Shown here piece after piece: positions 27,267 through 36,928 of a stretch of DNA of 64,000 nucleotides. The notes under the pieces are model-generated. The model made no database searches and had not been told where the DNA came from. It saw nothing but the letters and a program-made list of their open reading frames with translations. The translations under genes were made by a program, and so were the position numbers. Numbering within the stretch: the stretch's first letter is position 1; every line of letters starts with the position of its first letter. The DNA is from Bog-756 sp963727955 (lineage in GTDB: Bacteria > Actinomycetota > Acidimicrobiia > Acidimicrobiales > RAAP-2): NCBI GenBank assembly GCA_963727955.1, contig CAVSII010000010.1, forward strand, positions 1 to 64,000, written 5' to 3'.

Positions 27267-28763
27267 TCAACCGGTGGGCAGTGGCACGAATGGCTGGACC
27301 GATACCCAACACGTTCCGGGAGGAGGCTTGCCCGCCGTGGTCTTGCACAGGGACGAAGCCGGTGAGTTGACCCGCAACTTGACCACCTGGTATTCGGTGG
27401 GCCCGTACCGCTTGTTGGGTCCGTAGCTCAGGATGGTCGACCACGTGCCAGGGAAGTCGGTGATCTTGGACATGGCCGTTACGAAGGTCCGCCGGTTGAG
27501 GTCGGAGCCGGCGTTTTTGGCCGCCGTGACGAAGAGGCCGATGGCCTGGCACCAGCCGGCGATGGGTCCCTGCTCCTCGATGACGTCGTTCATGTTGCCC
27601 GGTGGGATCTGGGGGTAGGCCTTGTGCCAGATCGTCCAGCATTGGCGCAGACCAGGATCGTAACCACCCTGGCTCTGGGGACGGGGGCTGTCGATCCCGC
27701 CCAGGGTCTCGGTGGTCACGCCCTCTTGGCCGTTGAGGGCTTTGGCGTAGGGAATGGGTATGAGCCCGAGCGACGACTCGATGCTCCCCTCATAGTCGCT
27801 CAGCAGTAGGCGCGGGAAGTACTGCTGGGAGGTTTCGGCTTGTAGGACGGGGTAGAACACGTTGAAGGGCATCAGGGGGATGACCGCGGTGACTCCGGCG
27901 CTGCGGAGCTGTTGGATGACCAGGGGGGCCTCGGCGCCGGTGGTAGCGGTCTCATCGGGGTCGGCGTCAATGGTCTTGACGATCGGGGTGACACCGGCAT
28001 TGCGCAGATCGGGCAGGAGATACTGGTTGAGGGCAGCCTCGTCCGACGCCCGGTTCCCAGCGATGACCCCCACTTTGATGCCGCCGCCGATCAGATGGGA
28101 ACTGATTCCCCAGTTGACCACCGCCTGGAGGATCGAGGCTTGGTCGGGACCGGTCCACCACAGATAAGGCGAACCCTCGTTGGTCCAATTGGTGACAGTC
28201 GACCACGCCCCGAGGAAGGGGGTATGACCCTCCTGGGTGATGCACAACTCGTCGTCACCGGTCCAGTCACCGATCCCGTCCAAAACGGCAAAGGCCTCGG
28301 GCGATCCCTCCGTCCAGTCCTTGCACAGGGCCCGCATGTCGGTCTCGTTGGTCGGATCGAAGCTCGAAATGATGGGGTTGATCTTCCGACCGTTGATGCC
28401 CCCGTTGTCGTTGATGTGGTTGACGAAGAGATCGATGGCCTTGGTTTGCTCGCCGAATTCCGCATCGGCGGCAAACCCCTCCTGGCCGGCCAGCGAGTTG
28501 AGGGCCACCACCGGGAAAACCACATTGATGGTGGTTTTGGTCACTCCTCGGGACGACGTGCTGGCCGAGCTCACCGGCGAGGGTCCGCCGGCCGGAGTAG
28601 CACCCGAGGTGCCGGTGGAGGCCACCGTCGACGAAGTGGACGGGGACGAAGTGCCGCAGGCGGCGGCGACCACAAGGACGGCGCCCACAACCGCCCACCC
28701 ACGTATCCGCAAGGATCGGGGACCCTTCGCAGACAGCTCCGGTGGCCGGGCACGTGCTCTCAT
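27267..28763 (-). CDS. ABC transporter substrate-binding lipoprotein (Peripla_BP_6)
   Basis: A 498-residue extracytoplasmic solute receptor of the branched-chain amino acid/urea type. The N-terminus has a basic region, the hydrophobic stretch WAVVGAVLVVAAACG ending in a lipobox cysteine, then a Ser/Thr-rich linker. The receptor domain starts at KTTINVVFPVVALNSLAGQ and contains INDNGGINGRKINPIISSFD, a classic signature of this family. ATG 28763 is chosen to place the signal peptide. No ABC permease or ATPase is adjacent, so it is an orphan receptor. Ligand not predictable. Confidence 0.85.
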   Translation of the reverse strand: MRARARPPELSAKGPRSLRIRGWAVVGAVLVVAAACGTSSPSTSSTVASTGTSGATPAGGPSPVSSASTSSRGVTKTTINVVFPVVALNSLAGQEGFAADAEFGEQTKAIDLFVNHINDNGGINGRKINPIISSFDPTNETDMRALCKDWTEGSPEAFAVLDGIGDWTGDDELCITQEGHTPFLGAWSTVTNWTNEGSPYLWWTGPDQASILQAVVNWGISSHLIGGGIKVGVIAGNRASDEAALNQYLLPDLRNAGVTPIVKTIDADPDETATTGAEAPLVIQQLRSAGVTAVIPLMPFNVFYPVLQAETSQQYFPRLLLSDYEGSIESSLGLIPIPYAKALNGQEGVTTETLGGIDSPRPQSQGGYDPGLRQCWTIWHKAYPQIPPGNMNDVIEEQGPIAGWCQAIGLFVTAAKNAGSDLNRRTFVTAMSKITDFPGTWSTILSYGPNKRYGPTEYQVVKLRVNSPASSLCKTTAGKPPPGTCWVSVQPFVPLPTG

Positions 28764-28959
28764 CGGATCTGCCTCGGTCCCATCGTCGGCCTTGCTCCTC
28801 GGGGTCCTCACGCTCGCCACTCTCGCCGCACCCACTTTCTCGCCTCGCCAGCGAGCAACACTCTAAAGATGTTTGGCCACCGCCGCCGGACGGGCCGGGG
28901 TGACCTTCGGGAGCGGCCGACAGGCCCATGGAGCCGGCATGGGCCAGAGGGCGTGTTCC

Positions 28960-29697
28960 TCACTCACCCATGTGTTCGACGCCTGGAGACCGCAAGAAGG
29001 TGCTCTGCCGCTGGGTCAGGTCCGGATAGTGGTCGGGCTGGTAAAGGGTCCTCGACCAAGCCAGGGTCCGGGGACTGTACTTGTAGAACGCCGTCCGGCG
29101 CTCCTCGGTCCCCCGCCAGGGCAGGGTTCCGTGGACCAACGCCTCGGTGAAGATGACGGCGCTACCGGCGGGACCGGTGACCCTCCGGACGCATGGATGC
29201 GGATCGGAGAGGTCCTTCCAGTTGTCCGGAAAAGCAAAAGCGGACTTATGGCTTCCGGGGACACAGGCGAAACCCCCGTCATCGGGGCCGACGTCCTTGA
29301 GGTTGTAGGCCACACCGACCAACCCACTGTGCATCCGGCCGTCGCCACTCCAGTAGTACTCGATGGGGCGAAAGGGAACCGCCCCACCGTGCAGTCCTGA
29401 TCCGATCGGTCCCATTCCCGACCGGATCAGGTCGACATACTCGTGATCGAGCCGGAATTCGGCTCCGAGCAGCTCCTCGAGGATGGGGAGGACCGGTGGG
29501 TTGTCGATCAGACGGCGAAAGGCCCGGTCCCGAGCCAGCAGGTCGATCCATCGACGGCTGGTCTCCTCCCCGCCCATCTCCCGCTCGACCATCGTGTCGA
29601 TGACCTGGTTGAGCGCGCCGACGGCTGAGACCGAAAGGGCATCCGGGACTGTCAGATAACCCTGCAGGTCGAACAGGTAGCGATCCCTGTAGCGCAC
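28960..29697 (-). CDS. Phytanoyl-CoA dioxygenase (PhyH) family protein 3
   Basis: A 245-residue oxygenase. FDLQGYLTVPDALSVSAVGALN begins the domain, LHGGAVPF precedes the core, and VGVAYNLKDVGPDDGGFACVPGSHKS is the conserved mid-region. The distal His lies in TEALVHGTLPWRGTEERRTAFYKY with its following Arg. The proximal H-x-D is less clear: the best candidate is RMHSGLVG, so metal binding should be checked. Members with this layout often act on small natural-product substrates. It is transcribed away from the flavin reductase gene. Confidence 0.8.
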   Translation of the reverse strand: MRYRDRYLFDLQGYLTVPDALSVSAVGALNQVIDTMVEREMGGEETSRRWIDLLARDRAFRRLIDNPPVLPILEELLGAEFRLDHEYVDLIRSGMGPIGSGLHGGAVPFRPIEYYWSGDGRMHSGLVGVAYNLKDVGPDDGGFACVPGSHKSAFAFPDNWKDLSDPHPCVRRVTGPAGSAVIFTEALVHGTLPWRGTEERRTAFYKYSPRTLAWSRTLYQPDHYPDLTQRQSTFLRSPGVEHMGE

Positions 29698-29907
29698 AAC
29701 CTCTCTCCTCCCGACGGCCTCAAACTACTCGGCGCTCACGAGGAGGACTCGCTGAACGCCGTGCCCGACCACCGACCAAACCGGCCATCACAGCCCGAGC
29801 CGTCATCTGATGTATCGGGGTCGGTCCCCGGTCATGGGTTACCGTGGGTCGGTCACCGATGCGCAGAGGGAACTGGGGCTCGCCACCATGAGTACACGAC
29901 AGGCTGT

Positions 29908-30411
29908 ATGACCGGACCCCTGGCCGAAGCAGTGGACGCCTTCACCGGAACCACCGATTATCCGCTGGTCGTCTACACCGTTACCGCCGTCACCGGTGAA
30001 ATGAGCGGGTGCCTGGTGGGGTTCACCACCCAGTGCAGTATTCAGCCGCCGCGGTTCTTGATCTGTCTGTCCAAGGTCAATCATTCGTATTTCGTAGCGG
30101 AGCGAGCTCACGCCATGGCCATTCATCTCCTGGGGGCAGACCAGGGAGATCTGGCCGATCTCTTCGGATCAACAACCGGCGACCGACTCGACAAGTTCGA
30201 GCATTGCCAGTGGCACCGCGGACCGTCGGGCGCCCCGGTGCTCGACCACTGTGCCGCTTGGCTCGGCGGAAGGGAGATCGACCGGTGGAGTGTGGGGGAT
30301 CACGAAGCCATCGTGATGCAGCCGGAGTCGGGAGGGAAAGGAAAACACTCCGGACTGCTGACTCTCAGGACGGCGCCTCGCATCCAACCCGGTCATCCCG
30401 CTTCGAGCTGA
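29908..30411 (+). CDS. Flavin reductase-like FMN-binding protein
   Basis: A 167-residue protein of the flavin reductase domain family (split-barrel FMN-binding). GCLVGFTTQCSIQPPRFLICLSKVNHSYFVAERAHAMAIHLL contains the FMN-contacting positions, and FEHCQWHRGPSGAPVLDHCAAWL is the second conserved block. Such proteins supply reduced flavin to monooxygenases or reduce small substrates. ATG 29908 overlaps the TGA of a 7-codon frame (MSTRQAV) that starts at 29889, an arrangement that could couple translation. It is divergent from the PhyH gene at 28960-29697. Confidence 0.82.
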   Translation: MTGPLAEAVDAFTGTTDYPLVVYTVTAVTGEMSGCLVGFTTQCSIQPPRFLICLSKVNHSYFVAERAHAMAIHLLGADQGDLADLFGSTTGDRLDKFEHCQWHRGPSGAPVLDHCAAWLGGREIDRWSVGDHEAIVMQPESGGKGKHSGLLTLRTAPRIQPGHPASS

Positions 30412-30461
30412 AAGGTGTACGCCATGCGGCTCTTCGCGCCCGTGGTCACACGGGCTCCTCC

Positions 30462-30626
30462 CTACCAGCGGTAGAAGCGGTGCCTCCCGGCGCTCTCGCC
30501 GCGCCCCAGAGCGAAACCGATCACCCACAGAACCAGGAAGACGGCGGCGATGATCCACAGGACGTGAAGAGTGAATCCCAGACCGGCGAACAGCAGCACA
30601 ATCAACAGGGCGAGAACAAGGATCAT
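30462..30626 (-). CDS. Small hydrophobic membrane protein
   Basis: A 54-residue protein with two hydrophobic segments (MILVLALLIVLLFAGLGF and LWIIAAVFLVLWVIGFALG) and a basic, aromatic tail ending HRFYRW. This matches the short hydrophobic protein family widespread in actinobacteria, function unknown. The start ATG 30626 has AGGAAG about 11 bases upstream. It is convergent with the flavin reductase gene. Confidence 0.65.
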   Translation of the reverse strand: MILVLALLIVLLFAGLGFTLHVLWIIAAVFLVLWVIGFALGRGESAGRHRFYRW

Positions 30627-30865
30627 CGCGTACTCACTTCCTCTCCTATCCGACCGAATCTCGTCCGGATCTCGTTGGCAACCTTCGTTTTTTCTACCCG
30701 TGGCAACGGAAAGTAAACGGACCAACCTTCGATCGGAGAGCGAAGAGCCTCCGGTGAGACGGTTGGGATGAGGCACCGGCCAACCGTCAGACGCATGGCA
30801 GTGGACAGTCGCCATGGAAGTTGTGATTGGACGGCGGGCCTTCCGGAGCCCTCTCCGATCGCCCG

Positions 30866-31294
30866 CTATGTCAGGCGCTGCTCGGTGGCGGGGTCGCCGT
30901 TGCCTTCGAAGTACTTGGCCAGAACCTGGGCGAAGAGGGACCGGTTCGGATCGGCCCGCATGAACAAGGTCATCGAAGACCGGAGCTTCTGAGCGTCGAC
31001 GCCACCGAATATGCGCACGGCATCATCATCGGGCAACCCAACCAGAATCGTGGCGCACTCGACCAGACGAGGTCCGAGGACGGGGTGCTGAAGATAGGCT
31101 TGAGCCTCAACCAGCGAAGCGATGGCGAACCTTTTGGCATTTGCGCTGCTTCCGAGGCCAACGATCTGCGGGAACACGAACCACATCCAGTGACTTACCT
31201 TCCGACCATCTCGCATCTCAATAACCGCCCTCTGGTAGGCCGTACCGGCGCTCTGAGCCTGGACGAACCGGTCGAGGTCGAATGGATCGGACAT
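30866..31294 (-). CDS. DUF1810 family protein
   Basis: A 142-residue protein starting at ATG 31294. It begins DPFDLDRFVQAQ and continues with GRKVSHWMWFVFPQIVGLGSS, the hallmark of DUF1810, and ends FRADPNRSLFAQVL-like (FMRADPNRSLFAQVLAKYF). Members are soluble and of unknown biochemical function. It is divergent from the NTF2-like gene with about 107 bp between them. Confidence 0.85.
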   Translation of the reverse strand: MSDPFDLDRFVQAQSAGTAYQRAVIEMRDGRKVSHWMWFVFPQIVGLGSSANAKRFAIASLVEAQAYLQHPVLGPRLVECATILVGLPDDDAVRIFGGVDAQKLRSSMTLFMRADPNRSLFAQVLAKYFEGNGDPATEQRLT

Positions 31295-31401
31295 CTTCCT
31301 CCCTGTCTGTCGGGAGCCCGGCCTGTCAAAGGCCACGGGCAGGACCCATGGTATTGAGGAATGCTCCACAGGACGCCAGCACGGCAGAAGGCGAGGAGAC
31401 C

Positions 31402-31920
31402 ATGACCACTGTCGAGGAACTGGCGGCGCAGGTGACGGCGCTGCAGCGCCGAGTCGACGGGTGTGAGTCCCTCCTCCAATTGCAGGCCCTCAAAGCCCGC
31501 TATGGCCAGCTGGTCGACCAGAGGTTCGCGTCCGGCCGGGTCGTGGACGACCCCGCCCTAGAGAAGATCGCCCACGACGCTGCCTCGCTCTTCACCATCG
31601 ACGGGACCTGGGATGGTGGACCCCGCCTGGGGATCGCCACTGGACGTGCCGCTATCGCCTCACGATTGCGGCAACCGACCCTCTCCTTCTCGTTCCATCT
31701 TTTCGTGAAGCCGCGCATCGAGGTGGACGGCGATCGGGCCCAGGGACGCTGGGACCTCCTCTGTCCGTGCCGTCTTGCCGACGGATCGCCCTACCTGATG
31801 GGTGGCTACGAGGACGACCGGTATGAACGGGTGGAGGGCACATGGTTGCACCGGTCGATGAAGCTCACCACCCTGTTCATGTCCCCCGCCGCTCAGGGAT
31901 GGGACAAGATCCTGGCCTGA
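31402..31920 (+). CDS. SnoaL/NTF2-like protein
   Basis: A 172-residue protein with a short N-terminal coiled-coil segment (VEELAAQVTALQRRVDGCESLLQLQALK) followed by an NTF2-like cone fold: ARYGQLVDQRF, DAASLFTIDGTWDGG, and GRWDLLCPCRL. The ATG has GCGAGGAGA six bases upstream. Proteins of this shape include dehydratases, cyclases and isomerases as well as non-catalytic ones; the key residues cannot be assigned by eye. It precedes the alpha-mannosidase by 81 bp on the same strand and may be the first gene of that run. Confidence 0.78.
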   Translation: MTTVEELAAQVTALQRRVDGCESLLQLQALKARYGQLVDQRFASGRVVDDPALEKIAHDAASLFTIDGTWDGGPRLGIATGRAAIASRLRQPTLSFSFHLFVKPRIEVDGDRAQGRWDLLCPCRLADGSPYLMGGYEDDRYERVEGTWLHRSMKLTTLFMSPAAQGWDKILA

Positions 31921-32001
31921 TCCGACCGGTCCGACTGACCGCTGATGGGGAGGCGGCCTCCGGGCCCTGGGAGTTCGAGCGACGCTCGTTATACTCACGA
32001 G

Positions 32002-35000
32002 GTGCGCCCCGAGGACACGATCCGCGTGGGCCGGATAGTGCGGGTCCTCCACGAATTCGTGCGCCCACGGCGTCGGGGGGCGTCCCTGCCGTTGGAGGTG
32101 TCGGCCTACCACGTGCACGGCGAGCCCATTCCGGCCGAGCAGGCCTTCGCCGCCAACTATCAGCCATTCACCGTCGGTGGAGCATGGGGCCCGCCGTGGG
32201 ATACGACCTGGTTCCGACTGACGGGCACCGTCCCGCCGGTTTGGGCGGGCCACCAGGTGGCGCTGGGTTTCGCCATCGGCAACGCCGGATCCACGGGATT
32301 CGGTGCCGAAGCGCTGGTGTGGCGCGACGGCCGACCGGTGCAGGGCCTCTCCCCCAACCACCGCGAGTACCTGTTGGCCGGCGAAGCGCGCGGCGGAGAA
32401 TCCGTCACCCTGTACGTAGAGGCGGCGGCCAATCCTCCCTCTCCTTTCGGCGCCAACCCCTGGCCTCTGCTGATGCCCGATCCCGATGGACCCCCCAGTT
32501 CACTCTCCAGCGGGCCGATATTCACACACGGGACCCCGGCTTCGAGGAGTTCTGGCACGACTTCCGGGTGCTGGCCGAGCTGATGGGCGAGCTACCCGAT
32601 GACGGCCCTCTCTTCGCCCGGCTCTGCCAGGGGCTCGAGCGAGCATGCAACCTGCTGGACCTTCCCGACATCGGGGACAGCTGGCAGCAAGCCCATCCCG
32701 TCCTCAAGGAGCTCCTCGAAGCCCGCTCGGCCCCGAACACCCATCTTTCCAGCATGGTCGGCCATGCCCATCTGGACACCGCCTGGCTCTGGCCCCTACG
32801 CGAGACCGTACGCAAGTGCGCCCGTACCTTCTCCACGGTGGTCGAGCTCATGGACCGCTACCCCGAGTACCGCTTCGCCGTGTCACAGGCCCAGCACCTG
32901 GCCTGGATGCGGGACGGCTACCCCAATCTGTGGGAGAGGATGAAGGAACGGATCGCCGAGGGGCGCCTCGAGCCGACGGGAAGCATGTGGGTCGAGGCCG
33001 ACTGCAACATCCCCGCCGGCGAATCCCTGGTCCGCCAGATCCTCTACGGCAAGCGGTTCTACCGGGAAGAGCTCGGCATCGACACGGAAGACGTCTGGTT
33101 GCCCGACGTGTTCGGCTATTCCGCCGCCCTACCCCAGATCATGCGCAGGAGCGGTATTCGCTTCTTCCTCACCCAGAAGCTGTCCTGGAACCAGTACAAC
33201 ATCCTCCCCCACCACTCCTTTCTGTGGGAGGGAATCGACGGCTCCCGGGTCTTCACCCACTTCCCGCCGTCCGACACCTACAACGGCAATGTCAGCCCCC
33301 GTGAGCTGCGCTACGCCGAACACAACTTCAAGGATCACGGCAAGACCGACCGATCGCTGTATCTGTTCGGGTGGGGCGACGGCGGAGGCGGCCCCACCGC
33401 CGAAATGCTCGAATCGGCACGACGGCTGGCCGATCTCGACGGTGTGCCCCGCCTGAAGATGGAGGGAGCACGGCGCTTCTTCACCGAGGCCGAGGCCGAT
33501 ATCACCGATCCCGCCGTCTGGGCCGGTGAGCTGTATCTCGAGCTGCACCGAGGCACCTACACCTCGCAAGCTCCGACCAAGCTCGGCAACCGTCGGGGCG
33601 AGCTGGCCCTGCGGGAGACCGAGCTGTGGACCTGCCTGGCCCCCGGCCCGCCGCCCCCTACGGCAGCCATCGAGGAGCTCTGGAAGTTGCTGTTGCTCCA
33701 CCAATTCCACGACATCATCCCCGGTTCGGGGATCCACTGGGTCTACGAAGACACGGCCGCCGCCCACGCCCGCATTCTCGATGAGACCCAGTCGATGACG
33801 ACGGCGGCCCGCCACCGTCTGGCCGCAGCGGTCGACACCGAGGGGCTCGCCCATCCGGTAGTCGTCTTCAACTCCCTGTCCCACGCCCGCACCGAGCTGG
33901 TGTCCACCGATGCTCCGGATCAGGCCCTGGCGGCCATGGACGATGACGGGGCTGTCGGCCCGTTGCAACGCGACGACCAGGGTCGGGCCCTGTTCGAGGC
34001 CACCGTTCCCGCCTGCGGCTACCGGGTCTACGACCTGATCGCCGCCCCGGCCGAGGACCAACCGCGGATCACTGTGTCCGACCGCAGTCTGGAGAACGAC
34101 CACCTGCGCCTTGTCCTCGACGAACAGGGGAACCTCGACTCGGTGTTCGACAAGGCGGCCGGACGGCGGGTGCTGGCCCCCGAATCCCGCGGTAACCGCT
34201 TCGCCCTTCACGCCGACTACCCCAACTTCTACGACGCCTGGGACATCGACCGGTTCACCCTCGAGGACGGCGACTATCTGGATGAGGTCGAGTCGATCGA
34301 GGTCATCGAGAACGGACCACTACGAGCAGGCATCCGGGTGGTCCGTCATTTCGGAAGCTCTACCGTCTCCCAGATCATCAGACTCGACGCCGGAACCCGC
34401 TACGTGGACTTCGATACGCACGTCGACTGGCACGAGACCAACCGGCTCCTGACCGTGGCCTTTCCGGTGGACATCCGCAGCCTGCGGGCCACCTACGAGA
34501 TCCAATTCGGCCATGTGGAGCGGCCCACACACGCCAACACCAGCTGGGATGTGGCCCGCTTCGAAGTCTGCGCCCACCGGTGGGCCGACCTCTCCGAGCC
34601 CGGGTACGGCGTGGCCCTGCTCAACGACAGCAAGTACGGGTATGACATTGCCGGCAACGTCATACGCCTGTCCTTGCTGCGCTCCCCGACCTGGCCCGAC
34701 CCGGTTGCCGACCGGGGGACACACCACTTCGTGTACCGGTTGTTGCCCCATGCCGGCGACCTCCGGGAGGCCGGTGTCATCGACGGAGGCTACGACCTCA
34801 ATGTCCCTCTCATCGCCCATGCCACGACGCCTGGTGCAGGCGGGTCGCCGTCATCCCTCTCACTCCTCTCGGTCGGGGTCCCCCATGTGGTCATCGACAC
34901 CGTCAAGCCGGCGGAGGACGGGTCGGCTGCCCTGGTGGTACGGATGTACGAAGCGTGGGGAAGACGCGGGACCGCCACCGTGCAGGCTCCGTGGACCATC

Positions 35001-35180
35001 GCCCGGGCCGAGCGGTGCGACCTTCTCGAGCGAGAGAGGATCGAGATCCCGGCCGACGGCTCGGCGCTGACCGTCGACGTCTCCCCTTTTGAGATCATCA
35101 CCCTCCGGCTCGAACCCTCGATGTCCGACCGGGGAGGGAAGGCCAAGTCGCAGCCCCTGGCCGCCCTGCCGACCAGCTGA
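32002..35180 (+). pseudogene. GH38 alpha-mannosidase, frameshifted at a C6 tract
   Basis: A glycoside hydrolase family 38 enzyme of about 1,059 residues when read across one shift. The first frame (GTG 32002) encodes the N-terminal beta domain through FTVGGAWGPPWDTTWFRLTG and NPWPLLMPDPDG. At the C6 run 32491-32496 the frame changes, and FTLQRADIHTRDPGFEEFWHD continues in the expected order. The catalytic domain has VGHAHLDTAWLWPLRE (zinc His and Asp), WLPDVFGYSAALPQI (nucleophile Asp) and HQFHDIIPGSG (zinc His). Adding one C to the run restores a single frame. It would hydrolyse alpha-mannosides; no signal peptide is seen, so it should be cytoplasmic. The tight spacing to fhs (8 bp) suggests cotranscription. 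Confidence 0.85.
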
Positions 35181-35188
35181 GCCGCCCC

Positions 35189-36895
35189 GTGTCACAAACT
35201 CAACTTCCGTCCTCGCTGGAGATCGCCCGCTCGACTCCCCTCAAGCCGGTCACCACCGTCGCCGGGGACATGGGGATCTCTTCCGACCTGCTCGAGCACT
35301 ACGGCACCTACGTGGCCAAGATCAAACTCGAGGCCATCGACGCCCTGGCAACGCAGCCGCGAGCCCGCTACGTGGTGGTGACGGCCATCACGCCGACTCC
35401 GCTCGGCGAGGGCAAGACGACCACCACCATCGGCCTCTCCCAAGGGATGGGTCACATCGGCAGGCGGGCCACAGCGGCCATCCGCCAGGCCTCGATGGGG
35501 CCGACCTTCGGCATCAAGGGGGGCGCCGCAGGAGGGGGATACAGCCAGGCCGGGCCCTTCGAAACGCTCAATCTGCACCTGACCGGCGACATGCACGCGG
35601 TCACCGCCGCCCACAACACACTGGCAGCCATGGTCGACAACCACATCTACCAGGGAAATACTCTGCGGATCGATCCCCACCAGGTCACCTGGCGCCGTGT
35701 CCTCGATGTCAACGACAGGGCGCTGCGCAATATCGTCCTCGGCCTCGGTTCGGCCGATGACGGCACCCCTCGACAGGGGGGGTTCGACATCACCGCCGCC
35801 TCGGAAGTGATGGCCGTCCTGGCCCTGTCCACCTCGCTCCCGGACATGCGCCGAAGGCTGGCCCGCATCGTGGTCGGCTTCACCCCCGACGGCGATCCGG
35901 TGACCGCCGAGGAACTGCGGGCGGCCGGAGCGATGACCGTCATCATGAAGGAGGCCATCCAACCCAATCTCCTCCAGACCCTCGAGAACACACCGGTGCT
36001 CGTCCACGCCGGCCCGTTCGGGAACATCGCCCACGGCAACTCTTCGGTGCTCGCCGATTTCATCGGCATCCACACCGGCGACTATCTCATCACCGAGGCC
36101 GGCTTCGGCGCCGACATGGGCGCGGAACGTTTCTTCAACATCAAGTGTCGGGTATCGGGCCTGGTGCCCGACGCCGCCGTGATCGTGGCCACCGTTCGGG
36201 CCCTCAAGGCGCATTCCGGCCGGCATCGGGTCGTCGCCGGCCGGCCCCTTCCGAGCGGGCTGTTGGAGGAGAACCCCGACGAGGTGTTGGCCGGCGGAGC
36301 CAATCTGCGCAAGCAGATCGAGAACGTGCTCATCCACGGAGTGACCCCGGTGGTGGCGGTCAATGCCTTTCCGGGTGATTTCGATTCGGAGTACGCAGCC
36401 ATCCGGGACATTGCCGACGAGATGGGCGTTCGCTTCGCAGTGAGCACGCACTTTCGGGACGGAGGGGCGGGCGCCGCCGACCTGGCCCAAGCGGTGGTGG
36501 CCGCAGCCGAGGAGCCCAGTAGCTTCCGTTTTCTCTATCCCCTTGACATATCGCTGAGGGCCAAAATCGAGACCATCGCCACGTCGGTCTACGGGGCCGA
36601 GGGAGTCGACTACTCGCCGGCAGCCGCCGCCAGTCTCGACCTGTTCGAGGCCAACGGTCTCGGCGACCTCCCCATCTGTGTGGCCAAGACCCACCTGTCC
36701 ATCTCCTCCGACCCCCAGTTGAAAGGTGCCCCGACCGGGTGGCGTCTCCCGGTACGCGAGGCGCGTGCCTCGGCCGGAGCCGGGTTCGTCTACATCGTCT
36801 GCGGCGACATGCGCACCATGCCCGGTCTGAGCTCACACCCGGCGGCCGAACAGATCGATATCGACGCAGAAGGAAACGTGGTCGGACTCTACTGA
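35189..36895 (+). CDS. fhs: Formate-tetrahydrofolate ligase
   Basis: A 568-residue enzyme that makes 10-formyl-tetrahydrofolate from formate, tetrahydrofolate and ATP. The P-loop region is ITPTPLGEGKTTTTIGL, followed by RQASMGPTFGIKGGAAGGGYSQ, HLTGDMHAVTAAHN, and the later EAGFGADMGAERFFNIKCR. These are family signatures and the length is normal. GTG 35189 is the start. It lies between alpha-mannosidase and PhyH 4 on the same strand; no other one-carbon genes adjoin it, so the grouping is unusual. Confidence 0.95.
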   Translation: MSQTQLPSSLEIARSTPLKPVTTVAGDMGISSDLLEHYGTYVAKIKLEAIDALATQPRARYVVVTAITPTPLGEGKTTTTIGLSQGMGHIGRRATAAIRQASMGPTFGIKGGAAGGGYSQAGPFETLNLHLTGDMHAVTAAHNTLAAMVDNHIYQGNTLRIDPHQVTWRRVLDVNDRALRNIVLGLGSADDGTPRQGGFDITAASEVMAVLALSTSLPDMRRRLARIVVGFTPDGDPVTAEELRAAGAMTVIMKEAIQPNLLQTLENTPVLVHAGPFGNIAHGNSSVLADFIGIHTGDYLITEAGFGADMGAERFFNIKCRVSGLVPDAAVIVATVRALKAHSGRHRVVAGRPLPSGLLEENPDEVLAGGANLRKQIENVLIHGVTPVVAVNAFPGDFDSEYAAIRDIADEMGVRFAVSTHFRDGGAGAADLAQAVVAAAEEPSSFRFLYPLDISLRAKIETIATSVYGAEGVDYSPAAAASLDLFEANGLGDLPICVAKTHLSISSDPQLKGAPTGWRLPVREARASAGAGFVYIVCGDMRTMPGLSSHPAAEQIDIDAEGNVVGLY

Positions 36896-36928
36896 CACCC
36901 GGCTGTGTGGAGACGCTACGGTAACGCC

